A stretch of 64,000 bases of DNA. Origin: UBA2330 sp035443185 (GTDB lineage Bacteria > Bacteroidota > Ignavibacteria > Tepidaquicellales > Tepidaquicellaceae). Location: NCBI GenBank assembly GCA_035443185.1, contig DAORRV010000005.1:21545-85544 (forward strand). The letters run 5' to 3'. Below, in pieces: positions 44,622 to 53,986 of this stretch (within the stretch, counting starts at the first letter, position 1; the number at the start of each line of letters is the position of its first letter). Below the pieces are notes generated by a model. It ran no database searches and was not told where the DNA came from. It worked only from the letters and a program-made list of their open reading frames with translations. The position numbers and the translations under genes are program-made.

Positions 44622-44954
44622 ATGGAAAACTATTACCAGTCCAAAGACCTGAAGAAATTTCCCGATGTGTCCGAATTCGATGAAGAGCTTGCCAAAAAAT
44701 TCTTTGACTATTACGGGGCTGTATTCGCTGAAGGTGCTCTTACTGAAAGAGAAAAATCTCTTATTGCGCTTGCCGTTTCTCATGCTGTTCAGTGCCCGTA
44801 TTGCATTGACGCTTATTCTCATGATGCACTCGAAAAAGGCTGCAATGAAAAACAAATGATGGAAGCTGTTCATGTCGCAACTGCAATTCGTGGAGGAGCT
44901 TCGCTTGTTCATAGTGTACAGATGATGAATCATGTGAAAAAAGTTTCGATGTAA
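44622..44954 (+). CDS. Arsenosugar biosynthesis-associated peroxidase-like protein (AhpD/CMD fold)
   Basis: This 110-residue carboxymuconolactone-decarboxylase-fold protein has the redox pair CPYC at 58-61 in SHAVQCPYCIDAYSHDALEKG, preceded by LTEREKSLIALAV. This family occurs next to the radical SAM protein ArsS, as here (15 bp upstream). It is annotated as arsenosugar-associated and was earlier called rSAM/selenodomain-associated. Both Cys are encoded as Cys rather than selenocysteine. It is the first gene of the ten-gene run, so the operon promoter should lie in the 284-bp AT-rich spacer before it. Confidence 0.9.
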   Translation: MENYYQSKDLKKFPDVSEFDEELAKKFFDYYGAVFAEGALTEREKSLIALAVSHAVQCPYCIDAYSHDALEKGCNEKQMMEAVHVATAIRGGASLVHSVQMMNHVKKVSM

Positions 44955-44969
44955 TTTAATTTTAATGAT

Positions 44970-46010
44970 ATGCTTGTAAAAAGTCTGAAATTCAGAGATT
45001 CGGAACTGTCCATTGCCGGTGAGCAACTCAATATTCTAAATGGATATTCCGATAAAGCTTTCTCTTCTTATTTAAAAAAATCAGGGATTGAAAAACTCAC
45101 TTCCAGAAAGGTTGAAATATTCCAGATAAATATCGGAAAAATGTGTAATCAAACCTGCAAACATTGTCACGTAGATGCCGGTCCCGACAGAAAAGAAATT
45201 ATGACTAGAAAGACTATGCAGATCATTATTGATAAATTAAAAGACTCCGGTATAAAAACTGCCGACATTACCGGCGGAGCTCCCGAGATGAATCCTGACT
45301 TCAGATGGTTTGTTACCGAGCTTAGAAAAATTGATATTAATACCATAGTTAGATGTAATCTCACTATTATATTGGCTAATCCTAAATACAACGACCTTCC
45401 TGATTTTTTTAAAGAAAATAATATAGAAGTTGTATCCTCCCTTCCTTACTTTCAGAAAAGCAACACAGACAGACAAAGAGGCGACGGAGTTTTTGACGCT
45501 TCTGTCAAAGCTTTGCAGATGCTGAATGAAAAAGGTTATGGAAAAGAAGGCTCAGATCTTATTCTGAATCTCGTATATAATCCGACAGGTGCATTCCTGC
45601 CCGGTTCACAAAAGTCTCTCGAAAATGATTTTAAAAAAGAACTTTTGAATAAACATGGTATAGTATTTAATAACCTGTTCACCATTACAAATATGCCTAT
45701 CAGCAGATTTCTTGAATATCTGATCGACTCCGGAAATTACGAATATTATATGGATAAGCTAATAGACTCTTATAATCCTTCAGCCGCTGAGAATGTAATG
45801 TGTACAAATACTATCTCAGTAGGATGGGATGGATATCTGTATGACTGTGATTTTAATCAGATGCTCGAGCTTAAAGTTGAAAATGAAAACAAAGAACATA
45901 TCAGAGATTTTGACCTGAATTATCTGGACAACAGAGAAATCATCACTGGTCAACATTGCTTCGGATGCACTGCCGGTGCAGGATCGAGCTGTGGAGGTGC
46001 TGTTGCATAA
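44970..46010 (+). CDS. arsS: Arsenosugar biosynthesis radical SAM protein ArsS
   Basis: This 346-residue radical SAM enzyme carries the [4Fe-4S]-SAM motif CNQTCKHC at 59-66 in KMCNQTCKHCHVDAGP, followed by ADITGGAPEMNPDF. The family-specific tail CFGCTAGAGSSC lies at 330-341, where some members carry selenocysteine. ArsS joins dimethylarsenite to the 5'-deoxyadenosyl group of SAM to make a precursor of arsenosugars. No ArsM methyltransferase is present nearby, which the pathway would need. It lies 33 bp upstream of the thioredoxin-like gene. Confidence 0.95.
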   Translation: MLVKSLKFRDSELSIAGEQLNILNGYSDKAFSSYLKKSGIEKLTSRKVEIFQINIGKMCNQTCKHCHVDAGPDRKEIMTRKTMQIIIDKLKDSGIKTADITGGAPEMNPDFRWFVTELRKIDINTIVRCNLTIILANPKYNDLPDFFKENNIEVVSSLPYFQKSNTDRQRGDGVFDASVKALQMLNEKGYGKEGSDLILNLVYNPTGAFLPGSQKSLENDFKKELLNKHGIVFNNLFTITNMPISRFLEYLIDSGNYEYYMDKLIDSYNPSAAENVMCTNTISVGWDGYLYDCDFNQMLELKVENENKEHIRDFDLNYLDNREIITGQHCFGCTAGAGSSCGGAVA

Positions 46011-46043
46011 TTTTACTATTATTTCTTTAAATAATATTTTGAT

Positions 46044-46670
46044 ATGCTGAAAAAAAATAAATTCCAAATAATTTTAATTGCAATAATTATAATGCTGGTG
46101 GTTTTGCTTATGTCTGGAAAAATAGTATATCCCGTGAAGTCAAATTCACTGCCGCTGGAAGTGAATGATCTGCATGAATATATGACGCCTTATTTTTTGA
46201 ATACTTCTTTCTCTGATGAACCTGCACCAGAGATCTCCAACAAAGGTAAATGGATAAATACTGACAAAGATATCACAATGAATGATCTGCGGGGAAAAGT
46301 TGTGTTGATAGAGTTTTGGACTTTCGGATGTTATAACTGTACAAATACTTTACCCTATCTCAAAGAATGGTATGATAAATACAGATCAGAAGATTTTGAA
46401 ATGATTGGAATTCATTGCCCTGAGTTTGACAACGAAAGAAATTATGATAATGTAAAAAGCAGTGTTGAAAAGCTCGGCATTGAATATCCCGTACTCACCG
46501 ACAATGATTTTTCTGTTTGGAAAAAATTTGATGTGCATGCCTGGCCGACGATATTTCTTATTGATAAATACGGTGAGATCAGATATAAAAAAGTCGGAGA
46601 AGGAAAGTATGATAAGACAGAAAGAATAATACAGGAACTGCTTGCGGAAAAATATTCTTCCGCTAAATAA
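46044..46670 (+). CDS. Membrane-anchored thioredoxin-like protein
   Basis: This 208-residue protein has an N-terminal membrane segment (about 6-26) and then a thioredoxin fold with WTFGCYNCTNTLPYLKEWYDKY (Cys96 and Cys99) and a cis-Pro-like AWPTIF near 178. The layout matches the DipZ C-terminal/TlpA-like group, extracytoplasmic redox proteins that reduce disulfides. It sits in the arsenosugar cluster between arsS and a flavin oxidoreductase, so it may supply reducing power to the exported part of the pathway. That role is an inference from position. Confidence 0.88.
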   Translation: MLKKNKFQIILIAIIIMLVVLLMSGKIVYPVKSNSLPLEVNDLHEYMTPYFLNTSFSDEPAPEISNKGKWINTDKDITMNDLRGKVVLIEFWTFGCYNCTNTLPYLKEWYDKYRSEDFEMIGIHCPEFDNERNYDNVKSSVEKLGIEYPVLTDNDFSVWKKFDVHAWPTIFLIDKYGEIRYKKVGEGKYDKTERIIQELLAEKYSSAK

Positions 46671-46688
46671 TTTTAAAAATTTCTATAT

Positions 46689-48029
46689 ATGCCTGAAAAT
46701 ATAGTTATAATCGGAAACGGCATTACAGGTATTACAGCAGCCCGACACATAAGAAAAAGAAGCAACAGCAATATTTTTGTGATCTCCTCCGAATCAAAAT
46801 TTTTTTACTCAAGGACTGCACTGATGTATGTCTATATGGGACATGAAAAATTTGAAGATATTAAACCGTATGAAGATCACTTCTGGGAAAAGAACAGAAT
46901 TGAACTTCTCTTTGAAAATGCGAACGGAATTGATACAATTAAAAAACAAGTAAATTTTGCCAGCGGAAATATTCTCAATTACGATAAATTAATAATTGCT
47001 GCAGGTTCAATTTCAAATAAATTCGGATGGAAAGGACAAGATCTTCACGGTGTGCAGGGTTTGTATTCTCTTCAGGATCTTGACCTTCTTGAAAAAAATT
47101 CACGCAATATCAAAAGAGCTGTCATTATCGGCGGTGGTCTTATCGGAATTGAACTGGCAGAAATGCTTAAGTCCAGAAATATTGAAGTTACTATGTTCGT
47201 CAGGGAAAAAAGTTATTGGAACAGCATTCTGCCTGCCGAAGAATCTGAAATGATCAACAGACATATTCGTGAACATCACATTGATCTGAGACTCGATACC
47301 GAACTTGATCAGATAAAAGGAGATGAAAGTCAGAGGGTCAAAAGCATTATCACAAAAACAGGCGAAGAGATCGAATGTCAGCTTGTAGGACTTACTGTAG
47401 GAGTTAGACCGAATATTGATATAATAAGAAATACTGATATAGAAACTAATCGCGGAATTCTAGTAAATGAATTTCTCGAAACGAATATTGAAAATGTTTA
47501 TGCTGCAGGTGACTGTGCTGAATTCCGTACCGCTTTTCCCAACAGAAAAAATATCGAACAGGTCTGGTACACCGGAAGAATGCATGCAGAAGCGATTGCT
47601 GAGACTGTCTGCGGGATTAGAACTGCTTACGATCCAGGCATCTGGTTTAACTCTGCCAAGTTTCTCGATATTGAATATCAGGTCTATGGTCTTGTGAATA
47701 TGAAGGTCGAAGGTGAAAAAAATTTATACTGGGAATGTCATAAAGGAAATAAGTCAATCAGAATTGTCTATACAGATGAATGTGTAATAGGATTTAATTT
47801 AATGGGAATCAGATACAGACAAGAGGTTTGTGAAAAATGGATTAGAGAAAAATTTAGAATTGAAAAAGTTTTAGAAAATCTTGGTGAAGCTAATTTCGAT
47901 CCGGAATTTTTCAGTCAGTATGAAAATGAACTGGTTCAGAAATTTAATTCTCAGCACCCGGGGAAAAATATTCTGATGAAAAGAAAACGAAAACTTTTTA
48001 ATTCACTGTTCAATAATTCTGTACAATAA
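46689..48029 (+). CDS. NAD(P)/FAD-dependent oxidoreductase
   Basis: This 446-residue flavoprotein of the rubredoxin/NirB-reductase-like class has FAD motif IIGNGITGITAARHIRKR near 5-22. The NAD motif AVIIGGGLIGIELAEML lies near 143-159, and the second FAD motif VYAAGDCAEF near 275. A C-terminal region follows that is larger than a plain NADH oxidase. No redox disulfide or iron-sulfur motif is visible. It is cotranscribed within the arsenosugar cluster (18-bp and 11-bp gaps). The partner could be the 4Fe-4S membrane protein next to it. Confidence 0.88.
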   Translation: MPENIVIIGNGITGITAARHIRKRSNSNIFVISSESKFFYSRTALMYVYMGHEKFEDIKPYEDHFWEKNRIELLFENANGIDTIKKQVNFASGNILNYDKLIIAAGSISNKFGWKGQDLHGVQGLYSLQDLDLLEKNSRNIKRAVIIGGGLIGIELAEMLKSRNIEVTMFVREKSYWNSILPAEESEMINRHIREHHIDLRLDTELDQIKGDESQRVKSIITKTGEEIECQLVGLTVGVRPNIDIIRNTDIETNRGILVNEFLETNIENVYAAGDCAEFRTAFPNRKNIEQVWYTGRMHAEAIAETVCGIRTAYDPGIWFNSAKFLDIEYQVYGLVNMKVEGEKNLYWECHKGNKSIRIVYTDECVIGFNLMGIRYRQEVCEKWIREKFRIEKVLENLGEANFDPEFFSQYENELVQKFNSQHPGKNILMKRKRKLFNSLFNNSVQ

Positions 48030-48040
48030 ATTGAGAATAC

Positions 48041-49354
48041 ATGAATGAGCAATTAATAAATATCGAAAGTCCTCCTGAAGCAGACCATTCGGTTCTCAAA
48101 AAAACCGGACTTACTTTGTTCTCGATCGGTATGCTTTTTTTCCTGATAAGTTTTTCAAGCGTTACTGATTTCAGTCCCGTACTTTTTTTTATACTGGCAA
48201 TTTTACTTCCATGTGTGGGTGCTTTAATTTTCTTTTTTGCGCAGCTAAAAGGAACTCTTCCCGGTGTAAGAAAAAACGGCATTCAGTTTTTGTCAGCTAC
48301 TAACCGTGGAATGCTAGGATGGGTGACTGCAGTTTTTCTTACCGGCATGTACATTCTTATTTACTGGTTCCCTGAACTATTAGAAAACCTCATCAGAATT
48401 TTTGATCCGCTGAGCTACACTCTTAACGGTAATCCTGCCAATCAATGGTTCCTTTACGGGACTCTTTATACGCTGGCAGTTCTCGTGATGGGAGTCAGGA
48501 TGATCATTCAAAACAGACATAATAAATATCAAATCATCAGAACTTTTTCAGTAATGTTTTTTCAACTGATATTGGCATATCTGATTCCAATGTTTATTCA
48601 AAATGGATTTTATTTTACTTACTTCTGGCCTCTTAAACCGGAATACCTCTTTCCGTCAAGTTACAGCTATCTTGTAAGTTCAGGCGGACTGGGGATGTTC
48701 ATGTTTTTCTGGGCAGCAATGATGATCTTTATAGCTACACCTGTACTGACTTATTTTTATGGAAAAAGATGGTACTGCTCTTGGGTTTGCGGCTGCGGTG
48801 CGATGGCTGAAACACTCGGCGATCCTTACAGACAGAATTCCGATAAATCTCTCACAAGCTGGAAAATCGAAAGGTGGATGGTGCATTCTGTTTTGGTAAT
48901 TATTACTGTGATTACGGCTATGCTCTGGATAGATAACGTAAATGAAAATTTTATACTCGGTGAATTTGTGCACAGCGCGAATAAGTGGTATGCATTTTTT
49001 ATCGGTGCTATGTTTGCAGGAGTGATCGGAGTCGGATTCTATCCGCTGATGGGAAGCCGTGTATGGTGCAGATTCGGATGTCCGATGGCGGCTATATTAG
49101 GTATCTTTCAGAAATATTTTTCAAGATTCAGAATTACTGTCAACGGCGGTCAGTGCATCTCCTGCGGCAACTGTTCCACTTTCTGTGAAATGGGAATTGA
49201 CGTAAAGTCTTATGCACAGCGCGGTCAGAATGTTATCAGGTCTTCATGCGTCGGATGCGGTGTCTGTTCGGAAGTCTGCCCGAGAGGCGTTCTGAGGTTA
49301 GAGAATGGTCCCGTCAAAGGAAGGTATGAACTTAACAAAGAATATTTAAGATAA
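48041..49354 (+). CDS. NapH/NosR-like 4Fe-4S membrane protein
   Basis: This 437-residue integral membrane protein has about six hydrophobic segments up to residue 345, with Cys motifs YCSWVCGCGAMAE near 243-255 and WCRFGCPMAA near 344. These resemble the NapH/CcoG/NosR polyferredoxin fold. The C-terminal domain has two ferredoxin motifs, CISCGNCSTFC and CVGCGVCSEVCP, for two [4Fe-4S] clusters. Such proteins shuttle electrons from quinol or flavins to periplasmic reductases. In the cluster it could pass electrons from the flavoprotein outward. Confidence 0.88.
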   Translation: MNEQLINIESPPEADHSVLKKTGLTLFSIGMLFFLISFSSVTDFSPVLFFILAILLPCVGALIFFFAQLKGTLPGVRKNGIQFLSATNRGMLGWVTAVFLTGMYILIYWFPELLENLIRIFDPLSYTLNGNPANQWFLYGTLYTLAVLVMGVRMIIQNRHNKYQIIRTFSVMFFQLILAYLIPMFIQNGFYFTYFWPLKPEYLFPSSYSYLVSSGGLGMFMFFWAAMMIFIATPVLTYFYGKRWYCSWVCGCGAMAETLGDPYRQNSDKSLTSWKIERWMVHSVLVIITVITAMLWIDNVNENFILGEFVHSANKWYAFFIGAMFAGVIGVGFYPLMGSRVWCRFGCPMAAILGIFQKYFSRFRITVNGGQCISCGNCSTFCEMGIDVKSYAQRGQNVIRSSCVGCGVCSEVCPRGVLRLENGPVKGRYELNKEYLR

Positions 49355-49369
49355 CTCTCAAAATTATAT

Positions 49370-50167
49370 ATGAATAAAATTTTTATAACATTAATATTTT
49401 TACTTTTGCTTTTAATTTCTTCATGTTCGGAAAAAGAAACAGTGCCGCGCGTTGAGCCGGTTGAAATTGATTTTGACTTTGTACCTGTAAATAACTTTTT
49501 TAAAAAATATGTGAAGGATGGAAAAGTTGATTATCAAAGTGTTAAAGATGATGATGCTTTAAGGGAGTTTATTAATCAGGTCAAAAATACTGAACCGTAT
49601 AATATTCCCGAAGGAAATGAAAGATTTGCATTTTGGATCAACGCCTATAATGCTTTTACTATAAAGCTGATTACCGATCATTATCCTCTGAATTCAATTG
49701 TTGATATAGAAGAAGAGACAGGTGTAAATCCCTGGTCAATAAATTTTATTGAAATGGCGGGCGGTAGAAAGTTCAGCCTCGATGAGATTGAAAAAGAGAT
49801 CATTATTCCTGATTACAAAGATCCTAGAATTCACTATGCACTTGTCTGCGCTGCGGAGAGCTGCCCTGAAATAATTCCCGAAGCTTACCTTCCGGAAAAA
49901 CTTGATGCTCAGCTTGACCTTCAGGCAGCAATATTTCTCGATGATCAGGATAAAAATTATCTCGATAAAAAAGAAAATGCTTTATATCTTTCCACTATAT
50001 ATAAATGGTACGCAAGTGATTTTATTAAAAAAGATACAACAGTAACAAAACACATTCTGAAATATATTAACGAAGGTGACAAAAATTTTATTTTAGAAAA
50101 TAATACAGACGACATAAATTATATTGATTACTCATGGAAACTTAATGATGCAAAAGAAAATAACTGA
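49370..50167 (+). CDS. DUF547 domain lipoprotein
   Basis: This 265-residue protein has a lipobox ISSC (Cys19), so it should be an extracytoplasmic lipoprotein. The DUF547 domain is clear: NERFAFWINAYNAFTIKLITDHYPLNSI near 83-111, then DYKDPRIHYALVCAAESCPEI near 150 with the family's ALVCAA.SCP motif, and later YASDFI. DUF547 proteins often occur in rSAM/selenodomain and arsenosugar-type clusters, but their activity is unknown. Its stop overlaps the start region of the next gene, suggesting coupled translation. Confidence 0.9.
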   Translation: MNKIFITLIFLLLLLISSCSEKETVPRVEPVEIDFDFVPVNNFFKKYVKDGKVDYQSVKDDDALREFINQVKNTEPYNIPEGNERFAFWINAYNAFTIKLITDHYPLNSIVDIEEETGVNPWSINFIEMAGGRKFSLDEIEKEIIIPDYKDPRIHYALVCAAESCPEIIPEAYLPEKLDAQLDLQAAIFLDDQDKNYLDKKENALYLSTIYKWYASDFIKKDTTVTKHILKYINEGDKNFILENNTDDINYIDYSWKLNDAKENN

Positions 50168-51710
50168 TCCATTTGTTATAAACGGATTAAAAATTTTACT
50201 GGGCATAATTGTCGCCCTGAAGTTTTCGATCTCTTTTAATACCGGTCTCTTTGAAGATGAGGCGATCTACTGGAATTGGTCTCTGAATCCCGATCCGTCA
50301 TATTCATTCACTACTCTTACAGGAATAAAGATCTTTACAATGATGCCCGGATTATTGAATGAATTCACAGTCAGAATGGCTGCGCTGCTTACCAACTTTG
50401 TGATCATATTTTTTTTTTACAAAACCGGTATGCTGCTCGGAGTTTCAGATAAGAAAATTCTGATTTCGATGGTCCTGTTATTCAGCATACCTTTCGTGAC
50501 AATTTACACATCTTTCATTTCACCAGATTCGATGCTTTTAATGTTTTCAGTAATTTCAATTTATTTTGCATTAAGAGTTATTAAATCCGGAAGTATGACA
50601 GACTGGATACTCTGCGGTATTACGTTTGGATTTCTAATACTCAGTAAATATACGGGAGCTGTCTTCGTTCCTGCATTTGCAGTTTTTCTTTTTTTAAAGA
50701 GAAATGAAATTTCCGGAATTACTTTTTCTAAGATCATTGCTGCAGTCACTTCACATCTGATAATTATCTCGCCATTGATAATCTGGAATATTATTAACGA
50801 ACCAGTCTGGCTTAACTATTATGTGAATACCGGTGCAGACGCTGTGTCTTCAGGCATAGGAGAAAATTTATGGAAATTCATTCTTTCACAGGCTGCAATT
50901 TTACTGCCTGTAGTTTTTCTTTTTATAATTTATATCACTTTAAAACAGATCAGTAAAAAAGATAAATCTGTTGAAGAAAAATATTTACTCTTTACCGGAA
51001 TTTTTATCTTTTCAGTATTTGCAGTTCTTGCAATGACCGGTAAGCTGAAAGGCAACTGGGCGTTTACTGCATACATTCCTTTGGCAATATCTTTTCTTTT
51101 TATAAATTTTACAAATTTTAAAAAAAGAAATAAATTCATCACAGCCGTCTTTACTTTGATGATAATTATGAATTTGTTTTTACTTATCCTTTTGAATTTA
51201 AATTCAGACTCCATAAAAAACATTGCTGATAATAGATTCGGAAACTATATAAATGACACATTTCATGACTACTGGCCCGGACATAATGATCTTGCAGGCA
51301 ACGATAAAAACTGGGAAGACCGCATTCTGAAAATGAAGCAATGGCAAAAAAATATCTCCGAGATCAGCAATGAAATAAATTTGATTGATATCGAATATGA
51401 TTTCATAGCCAGCGATAATTTCAATCTCAGTCCGCTTTTGAAATTTTATATGAAAAAAGATAACGTATACCTCATCGGCGACCTGCGTTTCAAATATATT
51501 AATTCTGCCGAAGTTTTTGAAAACCTAAGTGGCAAAGATGCTGTGATAGTTACATACAAAGATTCTGATGTGAATTATATATACAACAGGTTTGAGGATG
51601 TAAAGGAAGTGAAGGACATAAAGTTTTCCATTTCAAAAGATTTGATACAGGAGTTCAGAATATTACAGTGCAGAAATTTCAAGCCCGAGTTTGTATCTGC
51701 GCATGAGTGA
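50145..51710 (+). CDS. Glycosyltransferase family 39-like integral membrane protein
   Basis: I use the ATG at 50145, with a GGAAA stretch 5-9 bp upstream. A TTG at 50124 would extend the overlap with DUF547. The chain, about 521 residues, has roughly ten membrane segments and the hallmark N-terminal loop GLFEDEAIYWNWSLNPDPS, with the acidic pair seen in GT39/ArnT-type polyprenol-phosphate-sugar transferases. The C-terminal 130 residues form a soluble domain. It should add a sugar from a lipid carrier to an acceptor outside the cytoplasm. It overlaps the GT2 gene by 8 bp at its end. Confidence 0.85.
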   Translation: MMQKKITDPFVINGLKILLGIIVALKFSISFNTGLFEDEAIYWNWSLNPDPSYSFTTLTGIKIFTMMPGLLNEFTVRMAALLTNFVIIFFFYKTGMLLGVSDKKILISMVLLFSIPFVTIYTSFISPDSMLLMFSVISIYFALRVIKSGSMTDWILCGITFGFLILSKYTGAVFVPAFAVFLFLKRNEISGITFSKIIAAVTSHLIIISPLIIWNIINEPVWLNYYVNTGADAVSSGIGENLWKFILSQAAILLPVVFLFIIYITLKQISKKDKSVEEKYLLFTGIFIFSVFAVLAMTGKLKGNWAFTAYIPLAISFLFINFTNFKKRNKFITAVFTLMIIMNLFLLILLNLNSDSIKNIADNRFGNYINDTFHDYWPGHNDLAGNDKNWEDRILKMKQWQKNISEISNEINLIDIEYDFIASDNFNLSPLLKFYMKKDNVYLIGDLRFKYINSAEVFENLSGKDAVIVTYKDSDVNYIYNRFEDVKEVKDIKFSISKDLIQEFRILQCRNFKPEFVSAHE

Positions 51711-52398
51711 AATATATGTTATCATTCCCGCAATAAATGAAGAAGCCTCCATAGCAAAAGTTATAAATGACATTCCCGAAAATTTTGTAAAAGAAGTAGT
51801 AGTAATAGACAACGGCTCTGTGGATAATACAATCGAAACTGCCAGCAATGCCGGTGCTACTGTATTGACCGAACCGATTAAGGGTTACGGTGCTGCATGT
51901 CTGAAAGGAATGGATCATATTTTTGCAAAATGTAAAGATGATGATGTAATAGTTTTTATCGACGGAGATTATTCTGATTATCCGGAAGAGATGAAAAAAA
52001 TTGCAGCTCCTGTTGCAAATGAAAATTATGACATGGTTATCGGTTCGCGCATACTCGGTAAAAAGCTCGGCATGACCGAAGAAGATTCACTTCTCCCGCA
52101 GGCGGAATTTGGGAACTGGCTTTCTACAGCGTTGATAAAATTATTCTGGAAATATGAATTCACAGACCTCGGTCCCTTCAGAGCCGTGAAAGTAAGTTCT
52201 TTAAAAAAAATGAAAATGGCAGATATGAACTACGGCTGGACGGTCGAGATGCAGATCAAAGCAGCAAAACTCAAAATGAAATGTACTGAAGTTCCTGTCA
52301 GATACCGCAAGCGAATCGGAAAATCAAAGGTCACTGGCACAGTCTCAGGCAGCGTCAAAGCAGGAGTGAAAATTCTATATACTATCTTTAAGTCTTGA
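51703..52398 (+). CDS. Glycosyltransferase family 2 protein
   Basis: I choose the ATG at 51703 (231 residues) over the in-frame TTG at 51691, as it removes only a short non-family extension. The fold is GT2: EIYVIIPAINEEASIAKVI at the start, VVVIDNGSVDNT near 33, then IVFIDGDYSDYPEEM with the catalytic DxD-like DGD near 87. The cytoplasmic chain resembles dolichyl-phosphate-mannose-type synthases that make polyprenyl-phosphate sugars. Paired with the GT39 protein it would provide its donor. This is a plausible two-step module for exporting a sugar. Confidence 0.9.
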   Translation: MSEIYVIIPAINEEASIAKVINDIPENFVKEVVVIDNGSVDNTIETASNAGATVLTEPIKGYGAACLKGMDHIFAKCKDDDVIVFIDGDYSDYPEEMKKIAAPVANENYDMVIGSRILGKKLGMTEEDSLLPQAEFGNWLSTALIKLFWKYEFTDLGPFRAVKVSSLKKMKMADMNYGWTVEMQIKAAKLKMKCTEVPVRYRKRIGKSKVTGTVSGSVKAGVKILYTIFKS

Positions 52399-52531
52399 AA
52401 TTCGTAATTCGTAAATGACCAACTCATTACGTCATTAACTCAAGTTCCCTAAAATTTCTCATTCCCTCGTCCTCCCCCACATTTCATTCCCGCATGTTTT
52501 TAGCGAGAATACACCCGAAATTTATCCGTAA

Positions 52532-52609
52532 TGTCTGAACCGGGATTTTCAGAATTAAAGGATTTCCATTTATTAATATCTGTAATTCGTAATTTGTAAT
52601 TTGAAATTG
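52532..52609. repeat. Dispersed intergenic repeat fragments in an operon gap
   Basis: TGTCTGAACCGGGATTTTCAG at 52532-52552, continuing through GGATTTCCA, matches a dispersed TCTGAACC(A/G)GGATTT... repeat I recall from Bacteroidota-type genomes. AATTCGTAATTTGTAATTTGAA follows (about 52580-52609), another common repeat, and AATTCGTAATTCGTAA lies near 52400. Together they fill the 253-bp spacer that separates the GT2 and GT87-like genes in an otherwise tight operon. Confidence 0.6.
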
Positions 52610-52651
52610 ATTCCCTCTACTCCTAACTTTGTAAAACAAATATAAACACAC

Positions 52652-53986
52652 TTGATTTTTCTCAAAGACAAATACAATGTCCTCTGCCTGTTTTTATATT
52701 TAATATCGCTGTTGTCATTTTACTTCTTTGATATTTCAAAAGAGCACAAAGTGATCTTATATATAATTGTCTTTGGAGTAAACTTTGTGATGTACGTGAT
52801 CTTGTATCTGAGGAACAGGGAAATTGAATTTGGGAAGGATGACGTAAAGTGGGTTTTGTTTGCTGCAATTGTATTGAAGCTGGTGCTGATAATGCATGAG
52901 CCGGTGACATCAGATGATTACTACCGTTACCTCTGGGACGGAAAAGTGCAGAGTGAAGGGACGGATCCGTTTTTGTATTCGCCGCTTGAACTTGCTGAAA
53001 TACACGATGAAGTCATTTATCCAAACGTCTCTTTCCCCGAAATTAAAACCATCTATCCTCCTGTGTCTCAGATAATATTTTATGCTGGCTATCTCATTTC
53101 ACCTCACAGCACGGCAGGTTTAAAAATTATATATCTGATATTTGATATTGGTATAATGCTTTTCCTTTTAGACTGTCTGAAAAAATTACATCTAAGATCA
53201 TCTGCGATTATTCTTTATGCTTTCTCACCTCTCATAATTCTTGAGTTTTTTCTCAATGCACACATCGATATTGTATTGATTTTCTTTCTGTCAGGATGTA
53301 TTTATTTTACAATTAATAAAAACATCCCGCTATCTCTACTATTCCTCGGTTTATCGATTTTGAGCAAAACGTATTCACTCATGTTTCTTCCAATATTGCT
53401 TCTTTATCTTTACAGATCAGAAATTTCTTTGATCAGGATATTGAAAAATATCTTATTCTTTTTTCTGCCGTTTTCTATTGTTTACATTTACAGAGAAGGC
53501 ATTATGAATATTTTTCAGGTGATGGGAAATTACATGACTCACTGGTATTCAAATAATCTCATTTATAAAATAATTTTATTTTTGTCCGAACTCACAGGCT
53601 TTAACGATCACGCTGTCACAAGAAAGATCCTTCTTATACTTTCTGTCATATCATACTTTATTATAATTTTCTCGAAGTTCGAATTCGTAAAAAAGATCAC
53701 ATTCATTTTAATATTCTATTTTCTTTTTACACATACTGTGCACCCGTGGTATCTGTGTGTACTTGTAATGCTGCTGCCACTGTATTTAAGTTATACTTCC
53801 TTTTACTGGACAGGAATTATCGCGCTGACAAATCTCACTGTTTTCTATTATCTGAGTACAGGTGTATGGGAAGATGTTTTTCAGGTAATGTTGATTGAAT
53901 ATATCGGAGTAATGATCTTTATATTTATTGATTTTAAAAAAATTGCAAAGGATAGATTATTAACTCAAAATGAAATTATTATATGA
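52652..53986 (+). CDS. Polyprenol-dependent mannosyltransferase-like membrane protein (GT87-like)
   Basis: This 444-residue protein with about ten membrane segments starts at TTG, the only convincing in-frame start. The signature SDDYYRYLWDGKVQSEGTDPFLYSP near 90-113 is the DDxYRYLWDG motif of bacterial mannosyltransferase-like GT-C enzymes (DUF2029/GT87 relatives). Later FTHTVHPWYLCVLVMLLPL fits the same group. It should use a lipid-phosphate sugar outside the membrane. The 253-bp repeat-bearing gap before it may hold its own promoter, and the next gene overlaps by 4 bp (ATGA). Confidence 0.82.
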   Translation: MIFLKDKYNVLCLFLYLISLLSFYFFDISKEHKVILYIIVFGVNFVMYVILYLRNREIEFGKDDVKWVLFAAIVLKLVLIMHEPVTSDDYYRYLWDGKVQSEGTDPFLYSPLELAEIHDEVIYPNVSFPEIKTIYPPVSQIIFYAGYLISPHSTAGLKIIYLIFDIGIMLFLLDCLKKLHLRSSAIILYAFSPLIILEFFLNAHIDIVLIFFLSGCIYFTINKNIPLSLLFLGLSILSKTYSLMFLPILLLYLYRSEISLIRILKNILFFFLPFSIVYIYREGIMNIFQVMGNYMTHWYSNNLIYKIILFLSELTGFNDHAVTRKILLILSVISYFIIIFSKFEFVKKITFILIFYFLFTHTVHPWYLCVLVMLLPLYLSYTSFYWTGIIALTNLTVFYYLSTGVWEDVFQVMLIEYIGVMIFIFIDFKKIAKDRLLTQNEIII

